From positions 14,704,460 to 14,768,459 of the forward strand of contig CM037871.1 of assembly GCA_021292105.1 (NCBI GenBank): a DNA stretch of 64,000 nucleotides, in the 5' to 3' direction. The stretch is from Anadara kagoshimensis. Its lineage: Eukaryota > Mollusca > Bivalvia > Arcoida > Arcidae. Below, piece after piece: positions 32,151-44,474 of this stretch. The translations under genes and the position numbers were made by a program. Each line of letters starts with the position of its first letter. Positions within the stretch are counted from its first letter, which is position 1. Below the pieces are notes generated by a model. It saw nothing but the letters and a program-made list of their open reading frames with translations, had not been told where the DNA came from and did no database searches.

Positions 32151-32677
32151 AGCGGCTCATTTATAAAAGACAAACATACTAATACATGTCCGAATCATAA
32201 TCCAAAAGCAAAGTAAAAACTTTTGAACTGACATCTTTGACTATCAGATCACATTGAACCTTGTTATAGTTAGTTCATCTAGGCATCTGCTACAACGGCC
32301 AGTCTTCTCAGTGTCTGATTGTTATCTAGTTGTCTGGTTGGTTGGTTGAATGTTACAATTTTTCAGCTATTCGTGACAAGAACTATTTTATTAATCTCTA
32401 TGGATTAATCTATGAAAAAGTTTGTGTATGCATGTGAAGTGCGAGCGTGTTTTATGGTCTGCCTTGTACAAGCACGCACTCAAGGCGGCTTTAACGTGCT
32501 AGCTCACAGAGTCAGTACGCCTCAGACAAGCGTACCATTCCCCACTGGCCAGTCATATTATACTGTCACCAGGTGAACAAGTAAAGGCCAACAGCACGGA
32601 AAATTTACTTTCTAGTTCTCTGAAAATTCATTAATGTACCTATGTTCAAAATGTTTTGTGAATTTGAAGATTGTTTG
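32150..32677 (+). promoter_or_regulatory. FkbM gene promoter and probable non-coding first exon
   Basis: TTTATAAAAG (32159-32168) is a good TATA box. Downstream sequence from about 32190 to 32677 ends at a consensus donor (GGTAAGTTT, GT at 32678), and the acceptor CTCTTTTAG at 32749 would remove a 72-base intron just before the ATG. The segment from 32189 to about 32690 recurs at 63412-64000, and its first part at about 48080-48170, showing duplication of the gene's 5' end. Confidence 0.55.
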
Positions 32678-32767
32678 GTAAGTTTATGGCTATTAACTTT
32701 GAGTTTATGTTATAGTATTTATTCTCTATGACCTTTTATTCTCTTTTAGGATTTTAAAGACACAACC

Positions 32768-33739
32768 ATGAACTGGAACAACAACACAAAATGTATATTT
32801 ATGCTTATGTTTGGTGTATTTATATTTGTGGCGGTCTATACTGTTAAATGTCCTAATACAAACATTCTTGGTTACAAAAAAGTTCCTGGGATATCTTCTA
32901 TATTTGGGTTTGATAGTGTTCCATCTCTAAAGATATATGGTCGAACGTCTTCTAACGATTGGATACTTGACCCGGCATTATGCCCTAAGATTTCTAACAT
33001 TCCAAAAGCATCATTAAAAACTCCGGCCGGGAATACAACAATATATATCCACAATGACGACGCTATAAGCAGACTTGTTCGAACAACAGGATCATATCAA
33101 CCAGAAATTGCTTCGCTAATGTGTAACTTGCTTAAAAAAGAACAAACAGCACAATTTCTTGATTTAGGGGGAAATATTGGTTCCATTACTCTAGCTGTCG
33201 CTAAATGTGGGTGGCCTGTTATAGTAGTGGAACCGTTAAATCTGAACCTTTTAAGATTATGTAATTCGGTAAAGGAAGGACATTTTACAGATCGAGTAAC
33301 CATTCTGAATACAGCGATGTCAAATGAAAGAAAATACGTTAATCTTGGTATTGCTGACAAAAACAAAGGCGCGACATACCTTGTCGAAAATGCAAAGCAG
33401 AAAGTGCCCATGTTTAATGTCACTATAATGACAGCAACTATGGATGATATTTTAAACGTACCTGGATTTCAAAGGAGAAAGACTGTGATCAAGATGGACA
33501 TTCAAGGATATGAACATAAAGCATTGGATAAGGGACGACAGTTTTTTGACCAAGTTGATGTAAGGGCGGTTTTGGTAGAATGGGTTTTGTTTCGAGGAAC
33601 TGAAGCTGGAAAGCAGATCATTAAGTTTTTCAAAGAAAGAAATTTTACACCCTATAATTATATGACGTCACAAATTTTATCAGAGAATAAAAGCCATGTC
33701 TGGCCGTTTGATATGGTGTGGTATCCTAACACTAAATAA
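32768..33739 (+). CDS. FkbM-family (Methyltransf_21) methyltransferase, type II membrane protein
   Basis: Intact single coding exon of 323 aa. The N-terminal cytoplasmic tail is short, followed by one hydrophobic anchor (about 10-25) and a lumenal domain with potential N-glycosylation sites (NTT at about 89; NVT; NKS). The SAM-binding core shows LDLGGNIG (131-138) and VVEP (153-156), then IKMDIQGYEHKAL near 243, the hallmark of the FkbM fold. The substrate is unknown; FkbM enzymes commonly O-methylate sugars or small molecules, and animal members with an anchor probably act in the Golgi on glycans (inference). A splice acceptor lies 18 bases before the ATG. A Ty3/Gypsy element is inserted 160 bases downstream. 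Confidence 0.9.
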   Translation: MNWNNNTKCIFMLMFGVFIFVAVYTVKCPNTNILGYKKVPGISSIFGFDSVPSLKIYGRTSSNDWILDPALCPKISNIPKASLKTPAGNTTIYIHNDDAISRLVRTTGSYQPEIASLMCNLLKKEQTAQFLDLGGNIGSITLAVAKCGWPVIVVEPLNLNLLRLCNSVKEGHFTDRVTILNTAMSNERKYVNLGIADKNKGATYLVENAKQKVPMFNVTIMTATMDDILNVPGFQRRKTVIKMDIQGYEHKALDKGRQFFDQVDVRAVLVEWVLFRGTEAGKQIIKFFKERNFTPYNYMTSQILSENKSHVWPFDMVWYPNTK

Positions 33740-33901
33740 TGCGATGATATGGTTAAAAAATTGAAATTAAATGTCAAAATGTAATATTTATTTTATCATA
33801 TTTTATCAAAATTACCTTTTAGAATCTAAACATTAATTTAAAAAGTACATATTGAAAAAGTGTTAAAGCATTGACCCTTTGACTTGTCTTTGAGTGGAAT
33901 G

Positions 33902-34627
33902 TGTCACAGAGCTCATTTAGTATATTTTTAATATCAATGTTAAAATAAGTTTTGATTTTATAAGCAAAAGAACATATTAAATTAAATATAAATATAAAAT
34001 ATTATATATATTAAATAATATGAAATTCTGATAAATATTTTTTGTTATTAACAAATTATTCAAAAACATTACAATATTTAGATAAGAATTTAGTCTTTTC
34101 TTAACACTTATTTTAAGGTGTAAATTAATCTTAATTTACCTGGGATAAGAAGCATTAGGATTAGGATTAATTATATCACCTTACATACTGATTATTTGTT
34201 TTTACTCATTCTTAGTATTTAGTAGACATTTCAAGTGGACTTTGATGTCCTAATTTTTAGGAAGGATTAATTATTATAAGAACTGACATGTTTGGTTATA
34301 TAATTAGTATTTTCTACATGTGTTTATGTTTTCAAAAAAGGTTAACAACAGATTATAACCTGATCTAACCAATCAGATTTATTGTTACAAAACTTTGTGT
34401 TATATTCAATTTAAATGGTATAAATATGTATGTAATGTAGAGATAGAGGGGAAGAGAGTTGGACTTGGGACAACCGACTCTGTGGAAGGAGAATTTGACA
34501 TTTAATAAACCATGTAAATAGAAGTTTACTGTTTTTGTCGTTCGTCTCTGCCAAAAGGCAGAGTCCACAAGTCTGTATATTGTATGAGTGCTCCTGGACC
34601 CGCAGCATCTCAACCTAGAGGGTGTTA
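33902..34627 (+). repeat. 5' LTR of Gypsy element
   Basis: 726 bases, aligned along its length with 47245-48031. It lacks the 65-base block present in the 3' LTR after TATATTGTA. TGGTGGAGAAATAAAGACG at 34630 is a possible primer binding site; no tRNA match is claimed. Confidence 0.88.
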
Positions 34628-34925
34628 GTTGGTGGAGAAATAAAGACGATCCCAGACCTCTCCAGTTGCAGGCAAGACCAGTACCACGACAGTAAAGAAG
34701 ATAGAGCAACACTGTAAGTGCAACTACTAATTTACATGCTTCAACTTTGCACATGTGACATGTTTTTGTTTAATTTTGGATAAGGAATTTGAATTTGTTT
34801 TAATATTTTTTCTTCAGTAATCACATTATTTAAAATGTCTCAATTAAAAATTTGCTCTAAAATAAATTGTAAATTTTAAAAATGAAAACTCACAAAATGA
34901 TTCAGTCATACTTCTTCTTAACCTA
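34628..34925. other. Leader where Gag would be expected
   Basis: Only about 300 bases lie between the LTR and the protease, with no open frame and no zinc knuckle. Gag appears deleted, or the element never carried it. Confidence 0.5.
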
Positions 34926-35274
34926 GACAACAGTTGTATTAAAGTTAGACTAGGTTCTCATAATGTTAATTGTCTAGTAGATACAGGAGCAACTATAAAC
35001 TGCTGCTCAAAACTTACGCTAGATAAGTCATTTAAAAATTATGAATTAAAACCAGCTACTAATATAAAAAGTGTAGTAGGAGTATGTGTTAAAGTTCACC
35101 CTATATTAGGTAAAGCCGAAATACCTATCAAAATAAATGGTTTGATTTTATACCATAAAGTTAATGTTTTTCAGAGACTTCATCAAAAATTAATTTTGGG
35201 TACAGATTTTCTTTAATTACATTCAGCAAAAATAGATTATGAAAATAATTCCCTTGTTTTAAAAAACGGTTTAA
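34926..35274 (+). pseudogene. Gypsy aspartic protease domain, interrupted
   Basis: A frame with the protease signature LVDTGATINCC (about 34971-35003) and ILGTDF (about 35195-35212) is followed by a stop (TAA at 35213-35215). The frame remains recognisable up to the insertion at 35275. No ATG is needed, since the domain is normally part of a polyprotein. Frame phase agrees with the RT sequence beyond the inserted element, so the two were once continuous. Confidence 0.75.
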
Positions 35275-37567
35275 CAGGGGAAACGCCAACCCGGCCTACG
35301 CATTGATTCATTAAACAAGTTTGCACGCGCAGAAGGGGTGAAAAAAATGGCCAAAAAAGGCATACACTCGCGGCGTGGAAATAATGAAATATTTGTCTTG
35401 CCGACTGTTTTTACTGAAACACATGGCATTTTATTAAAATTTCTGGACAATTGTAATTGATTAAAGGCAGATTTGCTCTAATTTGGTGGCAATTTTACCA
35501 TTTAAATACCGATTGAATGCGGGACACTTGCCTAAAATGGAAAATTATTTTTTTGAAAAATGTGATCCCTTTCAATCATTTGCTCATGCACCAAAGATGT
35601 TTTAATATGAATGGAAAGAACTTTTTCCCGTGTTTATTTTGATGTATAATTCGACCGTTTAAGTTTCTGGTACAAAAAACGTACAAGTTTTAAAGTCGAA
35701 AAATTCGATGAAAATGTCGGATATGTGATCATGGGTCGGTCCCTTTTCCGGCTCATTTGACCCATAAATAATGCAACGGCAGTTTCCTCATGGTACACCA
35801 TGTGTAAATTTGATAGTCCAGAGACGCTGTTTGGATTTATTTGCTGAAATAAAGTAAGTTTTAACATTTAAATAGTAATTTTCTTCACACTTCAAGCCGA
35901 TTTTGCCGGAAATTTGGGTCTACTTTCAGGCAGCCATCTTAGAAAAGTGCCGTCACCGCCTCAAAGTTCTTTTTTGCATTCCCTAATTATCCTTTTGTAT
36001 TTTGTACATGGTAGTCATGGTTTTTACACCATATAACATGCAGGATTGATTTGTGGTACCACTGAATATATGAAGTTTGCATGGATACCAATACACTGGC
36101 CTGCATGTACTCAGGACACATTGGCCTGATGCTTTGTAGGCCTTCAATTTATTTGGCTGCTAAACAACATTCAACTGTCTTATTTTATTTATTTTATTTT
36201 AAATACATGGGGAATGGGTTTACTCAAAATATTTACCATTAATATTTGACAATGAGTGTGGATTTCTACATAAAATATTCCTTAGATGAGGAACATCTTT
36301 CAACTTAGATTTAGCTCTCAATTCATAAATATGTACATTTTGAATTTCATCACAAGATTGGCACTGGTCTTAATTATATATTTTTTCCAATTCTAATGTA
36401 ATAAAAACCCCGCCTTCCTTACTTTGGTACAAAGCATGAACTCATGGTTTATTATACAGTCCCATTTAATCGTTTAATCAAATTTTAATAGAAAAAAAAT
36501 TCATTTGAAATCCTATACAAATTGAAAATTTGCATAAAAAACTGGACTAATAGATCTACAGTGTGTATACATCTATGATCTAAGCTACTAAGTTATTTTT
36601 ATTGTAATTAGCTCTGGCATGTGCTACTATTGAGTTTTTATGAAATTGTCATGTGCTGATTAAAGTGATTTTGAATTTTTATTAAAATAATGCATTCAAA
36701 GTCAGAACATTTGAATTATATTATTTCAGTAGCACATGACAGCTCTACTGTGTTTGCTCTAAAACTTTAAAGGAGACAGCATCTTTTTGCCAATGTAATG
36801 ATTGAAATTGCTAAATAATGAAATGAAATTATAATTTAACTTAAACCATAAACAGATAGATCTAAAACATTGCAAATTGTCCATTATAATCTTGATTCAA
36901 CACCCACAACTGAGCCAAGTCATTAAAGTCACTTTGCTTCATTTAGTTTGACAGATGTGTTTAGATCTGAGTTACAAACACATAGATTTACCATACCTAC
37001 AACAATACATGTGTCCATCATCTGATGTTGACTTAAAAGCCAGAGTAATTCAAATTTAAGCTAACATGGTCCATCATAAGTTGTCATTTAATTCAGATGA
37101 TGAACAAGTATGGATCCAGAGAAAGACCCCCCATACTGATTATTTCAATATGAGAAATGATTTCACTTTTTGTGAAATTTGGACATGCAATGTAAGGCAC
37201 TTATAAACTTTCTCTTATTCAGCAACAAACACCTTATTTCACACCTGGTAGTTATATTATTCCTTGCTGATTTTGTTTCAGTCCATGGATTTAACAAGTT
37301 TTCACTGATAACTCATGACTTGTGCATTTTTTCATTTATAATTATGATAAAACCCATTTTTTAGACTGGTAAAATTAGTATTAAAATTAAAAATATATAA
37401 AATCAACTAAATTGATGTGGAATTATAATAAGTATTTGATGTAAATCTTATTTACACTTTCATTTGTGTAACATTCAACCTCAAATTAACCCTCATAAGC
37501 TGAAAATGATCAGGAAAGAATAAAATTCATGATTGAACACTGACATTACACATTAAACAACTAAAAT

Positions 37568-37651
<84 letters not shown>
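37568..37651. repeat. (CA)n(TA)n microsatellite
   Basis: A run of CA dinucleotides passes into about 33 TA units. It lies in the interior of the 4.5-kb insertion. Confidence 0.95.
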
Positions 37652-37655
<4 letters not shown>

Positions 37656-38104
37656 ACATGTATGTATATGAAATTTTGTGATATGAAATATTGAAGCAAT
37701 GTCTAAAGATGTTAATCCACAGCTAAGCTCAAACCCAAGTTAATAAATATTGTTTTCACAAGCACTGCTTCAATATAATATAGTTTATGCTTTTTCCCTC
37801 ATTAAAATGTCAAGTCCATGACTACTTCACATGTACAATTAATTTTAAAATTTAAAAAAAAGAGATTTATCTTTGGTTAGCTTTGATGCAGCATTCTAAT
37901 TGTTTAATGTATGCATTTCATTTCAACTTATAAATACTTTATTGCACACCTGCATATTCTGGTGTTGGTTTGAAATAAGTCAAATATTGTAGTAGACTAC
38001 TCATGTACATGTATATAACACATATGGCTTGTAATGGGTAAATATGTTGTACATGATCATGCAGTTTTAAAAGTCCTCAAATCCTACCCCCCCCATCACA
38101 CATA

Positions 38105-38105
38105 T

Positions 38106-38164
<59 letters not shown>

Positions 38165-38172
38165 CTCTCTCT
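38105..38172. repeat. (CT)n microsatellite
   Basis: Over 30 CT units with one G interruption, followed by CACACA. It creates a spurious Leu/Ser ORF. Confidence 0.95.
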
Positions 38173-38280
38173 CATACACACACATACACACACATTAATG
38201 TGATTATTTGGACCAGCAAGACATATTGGTTTGAGTGGAGGTCAACATCAGAGATCCTACCATTTCTATGTTTTCCTACA

Positions 38281-38460
38281 CAGTTAAACCTGTCTATCAA
38301 GGCCACCCAAAGGAACCAGTAAAAGTGGCCTTAATAAACAGGTGACCTTTGTATACAGGTTCAAATAATATGAATAAAGAACAATTAGGATACAATTATA
38401 CTGGCCTTTATAGGCAGGTGACCATTATATAGATGTGGCCTTGAGGGCAGGTTGGGCTGT
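38281..38460. repeat. Small pogo/Tigger-like MITE fragment
   Basis: AGTTAAACCTGTCTATCAAGGCCAC at the left resembles the inverse of GTGGCCTTGAGGGCAGGTTGGGCTGT at the right. Internal GGTGACC motifs recur. The termini are imperfect and no clean TA duplication is seen. Confidence 0.4.
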
Positions 38461-38884
38461 ATTTCCTATAATTTTATGTATTTTCAAACCAGTAAGTATA
38501 CATTGGAGTTGCCAATATTTTATGTTTGTTAGTAAAAGGGGGAACAGAAATGGCTGTAGGAGAGGCCATGGATGTATATTTTTGTGCAAATTGTTTAAAA
38601 ATATTCCCATAATTTTAGTGGAAACTCCTATAATTTTCTATAAAACTCCTATAATTTTGATGCCACATTCCTATTTTTCCTATATTTTGGACCTCAAAAT
38701 GGTAGGATCCCTGCAACATGTAACGATTAGAAGTCAGCGCAATATGTAAACATGCTGAGCAGCTGACAGTGCATGTAGGTAGAAAAATCAATAATGCATG
38801 CAACAGTCATGACTCGACTGTGTGATTAAGCGAAACACGATATTGACGTCACTACGTCAGATGTATGTACAATGTATGAGTACA

Positions 38885-39560
38885 TTGAAGGTCACGGCCA
38901 TATTTGTTTTCATTGACGACAAATGAAGGCTCTTGGTTTTTTGCTTTTTTCAGATATTGACACCACATGCACCAGGTATAATACTTTGTTAAAATAAATT
39001 ACAATAATATTGTAATACTATGTCAAAATTTCAAAGAGAAAAGACCATGGTACAAAAAACGTACAAGTTTTAAAAATCGAGTCGAGTTTCATGCTGATTA
39101 GGCTACAGTGATTTTTAAGAGAAATCAGGTGCCGTCAGAAAATAGAGGGTTTTTTTTTTTTTTTGCAAGTATGCGTGTCGTCCAGAATTTTTTCACACAT
39201 GCGTAACTTTAAGTTCATAACAAATCTGCTGATAATGCGTTTACACCCATACATTCAAATTTTACCGTTAAAATACGACACTGAATTTAGTGTACACTGA
39301 AGCTCGCGGCCATATTTGTTTTCATTGACGACGAATGAAGGATCTTGGTTTTTTGTTTTTTTTTTTTTTTTGAGATATCCACACCGTATGCACCAGGTTT
39401 AATATTTTGCGAAAATAAATAACAATAGTATGGTAATGTTATGTCAAAATTTCAAAGAGAAATATTCATGGTACAAAAAACGTACAAGTTTTAAAAATCG
39501 AGTTGAATTTCGTGCTGATTTTCAAGAGAAATCGGGTGCCGTCAGAAAATCGCGAATTTT
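38885..39560. repeat. Internal direct duplication, 420-base offset
   Basis: The block 38885-39150 (GGCCATATTTGTTTTCATTG ... GGTACAAAAAACGTACAAG ... GGTGCCGTCAGAAAAT) recurs at 39305-39560 with about 85-90% visual identity. A further piece of the unit, including the GTACAAAAAACGTACAAG palindrome, lies near the other end of the element at 35668-35690. Confidence 0.8.
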
Positions 39561-39804
39561 TTATAAGTATGATATGTCATCTAAAATTTTATAATGCATA
39601 CGAAATTTTAAGTTTATGATACATGTGCTTATATTGCGTTTTCACCCATACATGCAAATTTTACCGTTAAAATACGAAACTGAATGTGACCGATTGTTTT
39701 CCGGTGTCGGACACTTGACAAAAAAAAACCCCCGTTTTTTCGACCGCGGAAGGTTTCAAAAAACAAAACCGAAACACAATTTGCTCTTGGCGTTTCCCCT
39801 GTAA

Positions 39805-42083
39805 CTGAAATTCCTCTTTTAAATTCAAACAAGTCACAAACCTCGGTACTGGTTAGACCTGTAACAAATGTGCTAATTCCCCCGCACACTGAAACAGTGT
39901 CTAAAGTCAGGATAACCCAATCATTTAATAATGAACCTGTACTTTTAGAACCAACTGTTTCTTTATTTGATTTGAATGTTTTAGGTGCTAAATGCATAAC
40001 ACAACATTTAAATGGAATAGGCTATTTTAAATTTTTAAACCCAACAAATATTCCTATTCTAGTTAAAGAAAATTTTGTTGTTGCACATGCATTTAAAATA
40101 TTTCATGATAACATAGTTCCTTTTTCTGAAAATGATCAATTTAATAATACAAACTTTTCAGAAAATATAAATTGTATTAAGCAAGGTCTCTCGGACCAAG
40201 AATATATACAACTTGCCAAACATGTAGGAATTAATTTAAACAATTCTACTTTAACTTCAGAGGAAAAACATGAATTGTTAGTACTATTAGGCAAAAATCG
40301 AGATATTTTTGCAAAATACATTTCAGAACTAGGTCAAACAAATCTATTTTACCATAAAATTGAAACTGGGGATGCCAAACCTGTACGTTCAGTACCATAC
40401 AGGCAAACCCCAGATAAAATTAAACATTTAGATAAACATTTAGATGAAATGTTGGCAAATGGTATTAAAAAAGGATCTTCATCCTCTTGGAGCAGCCCTG
40501 TAGTTTTAGTAAAAATGAAATCCTCATCGCCTGAAAACCCCCAATATCGTGTAGCGATTGATTACAGAGCTGTCAATTCCGTAATAGAGGATACTATAAA
40601 TTTTCCTATACCCCGTTTGGATGACATTTTTGACAATTTGTCAGATGCTAAAGCGCAAATATTTTCAGTCATCGATTGTATGAATGGTTTTTGGCAGATA
40701 CCACTTGACCCTGAAAGTACACACAGAACAGCGTTTGTTACTCACAGGGGTAAATTTGAATTTCCACGTTTACCATTTGGTTTAAAATTAGCTCCCCTGT
40801 CCTACCAAGCTCTATAGTCAAAAGTTTTGCAAGAACTTTATTGGAAAATTGCAATCGTGTACATAGACGACATTTTAATCTATAGTCGAGATTTTACTTC
40901 TCACATGAAAGACTTAAATTTAGTTTTTAACAAACTAAGGCAGGCAAATTGAACCTTACAACCAACTAAATGCCACTTTGCTTCAAAAGAGGTTAAATAT
41001 TTAGGCCATACAATTTCAAAATATGGTATTCAGGCTGATAGTAGCAATACATCAGCACTTGAATCATATCCACAACCAAAGTCTGCTAAAGATGTGAAAT
41101 CATTTTTGGGTTTCTGCAACTTCTATAGAAAATTTGTTAAAGACTATGCTAAAATTGCAACCCCCCTTAATAGTTTATTAAGGAAAATTATATAATTTAA
41201 ATGGACAAATGAGTGTAAAACAGCATTTGAAACATTAAAATGTGCATTATGCACATCACCAATTTTAGCATTTCCTAATTTTGACAAACCCTTTATTCTT
41301 GCTACAGATGCAAGTGATTCAGCCATTGGTTATGTGCTTAGTCAAATAGGAAGTGATAACAGAGAACACGCTATTCATTATGGTGGTAGAGGGCTCAAAG
41401 ACCCAGAAAGAAAGTGGCATATCACTGATAAAGAAGGCCTATCACTTATTGAAGCTATCCGTATGTTTAGGCCCTACTTAGCAAATACAAAATTTACTGT
41501 TTATACGGATAACATTTCATTAAAATGGCTGCAAGATCTAAAAAATAAACAGGGTAGATTAGGAAGATGGGCTTTAGAACTACAGGGATACAACTTTAAG
41601 ATTTTACATATACCTGGCTTAAAAAATGGAAATTCTGATGGCCTCTCCAGACGAGAGTACCCTGAAGAAACAAAGTATGTAGTTAAATCCGAAGGAATAT
41701 TTGCAGATGGTTATGTCAACTGTATTGAACCCATAAAATATGATATAACCTCTGTAACTATAGAATATGAAAATGACACTATAGTTCAAAATCTTCCTAA
41801 TCAAGTTTTGCCCATTTCAGTTCAAAATCAAAATGTTGAAACATATGACAATTTACAAATTTTAGAAAATCCAATTTTAATTCAATTACAAAAGGTAGAT
41901 TCAGATTTTGAAGCCATCATTAAATATAAATTAAAAGCTGAACTCCCTGAAAATGACAATATAAAACCCAGAAAAATTGTGATTGTTTCTTACAACTATG
42001 AAATTATTAATGGAATTTTGTATTACTTCCGGGATACAAAAAAATTAGAAATCAAAATAAAATTAAAAATATTAAACTTTTAG
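39805..42083 (+). pseudogene. Gypsy reverse transcriptase-RNase H with three stops
   Basis: One frame carries the pre-RT linker and RT motifs AIDYRAVN (about 40554-40577), FSVIDCMNGFWQI (about 40663) and YIDDIL (about 40861-40878). The RNase H part has ATDASDSAIG (about 41304) and YTDNISLKW (about 41505). Stop codons interrupt it at 40815-40817 (TAG), about 40952 (TGA) and about 41192 (TAA). A one-base shift in an A7 run near 42047 ends the frame. It converts element RNA to DNA. The motif order and YIDD are standard Ty3/Gypsy. The copy is dead as read. Confidence 0.88.
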
Positions 42084-43560
42084 CAATTCCCCACCCATTG
42101 CGTGATGAAATTTTACAAAACTATCATGACTGTTTAGCTGGTGGTGGACACCAAGGTCAAGAAAGAGTATTTGAATCTATACGTTCAAAATATTATTGGC
42201 CAGGAATGTTTCATGACATTGTAGAATATGTCAAAAGATGTGAAATATGCCAGCAAACCAAACGTTTTCAACATAAAAAGCTACACCTTTACGACCACTA
42301 CCTGTTGAGGACTTATTTTCAAGTGGCATATCGACATTCTGTCAGGTTTTCCTCCATCTGGACCACAGAAGTATAAATACATTTTAGTATTACAGGACTC
42401 TTTCTCAAAATGGGTAGAGTGCTTTCCCATGAAAACCCAGGAATCTACTGAAATTGCTAGCATATTATTTCATGAAATTTTTGCCAGATATGGAGCACCA
42501 AGAACATTAGTCTCAGACCGTGGTGCAAATTTCCTGTCAAATTTAATAAAGCACTGTCAGAAATTTTCCAAGTCAAACGAACTTATACATCGTCTTATCA
42601 CCCTGAAACTAATGGTGCTGTTGAAAGGTTTAATGGCTTCATTATACAAACTTTGAAAACATATTGTGCCAAAGAACAGGACAAATGGGCAGATATTTTA
42701 CCTTCAGTGTTGATGGCATATAGAATGACACCATCCACACAATCCACAGAGTATTCACCATTTTTCCTGTTGTTTGGTAGACAACCAGTTTTTCCAGTCG
42801 ATACAAACTTAATTCCTAAGCCAACCTTGCAGCAAGATCACAGAATGCACCTAGCAGGCGTGCTACATAAACTTGAGGTTTCAAGAAAAATTGCAGCAGA
42901 AAACATGGAGCGTCATAAACAAAGATATAAGAACATCCATGATAAGGGGACACAAGATCCGGAATTTCTACCAGGTGATAAAGTATGGTTGCTCTGTGGA
43001 AAGAAACGTAATGATGAAGTACGGAAGCTGCACATGCAATATGTAGGACCATACTACATTACAGAAATGGGACCACCTAACACATACAAATTACGGAAAA
43101 TGGCAAATAACAAATTGGTAAAATCATTAGTAAACAGTTCCAGGTTAAAACCTTATTACAGTCCAGATTTCAGACCAACTAACATCCCCAGCAATATCAG
43201 AATGCACAAGATGAAATTGATGCTGAGGAAGTTGCAGATATGCCAGATGACCTGCAAGCTAGCCAGGACATCCCGAACCACACTCAACAAAATGATGACA
43301 ATAACCACCATTTCGATAGCCAGCAAAATCAGAGCCAAGATAGCGATAATGATCAGATCAGGGATACACAATCAACTCAATCAAAACAGAGAACCAAACA
43401 GAAAAAGAAAACTAAAGTACCGGCTCGAGTGTTAGAGCCATTGAAAATAGAAGACATTCGGAAAATTGTTGGATCCCGCTATTATAGGAAGGAACACCAC
43501 TACAAAATTTTATGGACAGATAGACAGCATCAGCATGGATAAAAGCTACATTAGTACCCA
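42084..43560 (+). pseudogene. Gypsy integrase with GPY/F and chromo-like tail, frameshifted
   Basis: The zinc-binding HHCC region (HDCLAGGGHQG...CEICQQTK, about 42125-42260) is followed by the DDE core with HIDIL (about 42325), SDRGANF (42513) and GAVERFNG (about 42611), then a C-terminal GPY/F-like module (KLHMQYVGPYYI, about 43026) and a chromo-like segment (about 43440-43600). At least four frame changes occur (near 42282, 42310, 42548, 43190 and 43530). It inserted the retroelement cDNA. Domain order supports one ancestral pol polyprotein with 39805-42083. Confidence 0.82.
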
Positions 43561-44474
43561 GGCAAGCCAGAGAAGAATATCACAAAGAATTCAACTTACA
43601 AGGTAGAAAACGAAAAAGACCAGCAACTAAAAACAAGTTTTTCGAGGTTGATAAAGCAGCAGAACAAGGAAATACAAAAGATGACTCAGTAACTGACAAA
43701 AACAGTGATGACCTGGATCCACAACCTTCAACATCCAAAGTCTACACAGTGAATATAGATACTACCAGTAATCAAAAAGATCGTCAAAAACAAAGTCACA
43801 TTTTATACCAATTGATGTTTCTAAGCCACCTCCCCCATTATTACCAATTTCAATCAAAGCTCAAATAAAATTCAACACAAAAAAGCCACCAGTCATATAT
43901 GGATGGTTCAACAAACCCAGCCCCACTTAATAACGACAAACAAGCAATTAGTAAGGAAAGTTCTGATGTAGACACAAATTCTATCCCAGAAGATGCAAGT
44001 TCACAAACAAAAACAGAACCAACTTTTACCTGGGACAAATATAAATTTCAACAATTAAAATTTTATAAAAATAAAGTCTTGGTGAAAATGCTTCAATATA
44101 CAGGACAAAAATCAAATTGGATTCCTATTGAAGTAACACAAGACCCAATAGATATACTGAGACCAATAACTGTGTTCAGAGGTGAACGCATGAAACAATT
44201 AATGGCCGATAACCAGCAAATTGACTACAATACAAATATCAATATGTCGGACACACGTTTTTATTTCATGATGTCGCACATATCCCAGTATAAAATACAA
44301 GATAATAAAGTTTTGTTTTTATTACATTCCAAAAATCCATTATTTAATAAGCCACAATGGGTAACATCGGAAATGTGTGCACCAGAGATTGTTCATGCGG
44401 TTTGTACAAGAATTGAAAATTTCATGGAACAACCACACATAGCCTCCTATGTTTTAAGAAATATGAAAAAATAA
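43540..44474 (+). pseudogene. C-terminal extension of Gypsy pol or separate ORF, unknown function
   Basis: A Lys/Arg-rich then Ser/Asp-rich region passes into an open frame of 191 codons (43899-44474) with WIPIEVTQDPIDILRPITVF and a His/Cys-containing C-terminus. No recognisable envelope features (signal peptide, membrane segment, fusion motif) are present. It may be the end of the polyprotein or an accessory ORF. I do not recognise the family. Confidence 0.4.

Larger units (their letters stand above)
35275..39801. mobile_element. 4.5-kb non-autonomous DNA transposon with 15-bp TIRs
   Basis: CAGGGGAAACGCCAA at 35275-35289 is exactly inverted at 39787-39801, and TAA flanks both sides (35272-35274, 39802-39804). 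A 3-bp target duplication suits PIF/Harbinger-type elements, but no transposase is present to confirm this. The interior holds (CA/TA)n (37568-37651), (CT)n (38105-38172), a MITE-like unit (38281-38460) and a ~260-base direct duplication. It entered the Gypsy pol between protease and RT. Confidence 0.78.

Noticed and set aside
34365..34754. 129-codon minus-strand ORF in the 5' LTR
   Set aside because: It lies across LTR sequence and is disrupted in the 3' LTR copy; no conserved motif.
38104..38322. Leu/Ser-rich ORF starting in the (CT)n run
   Set aside because: Microsatellite translation only.
43899..44474. Retroviral envelope gene
   Set aside because: No signal peptide, membrane span or glycoprotein features; better described as an unknown pol extension or accessory ORF.
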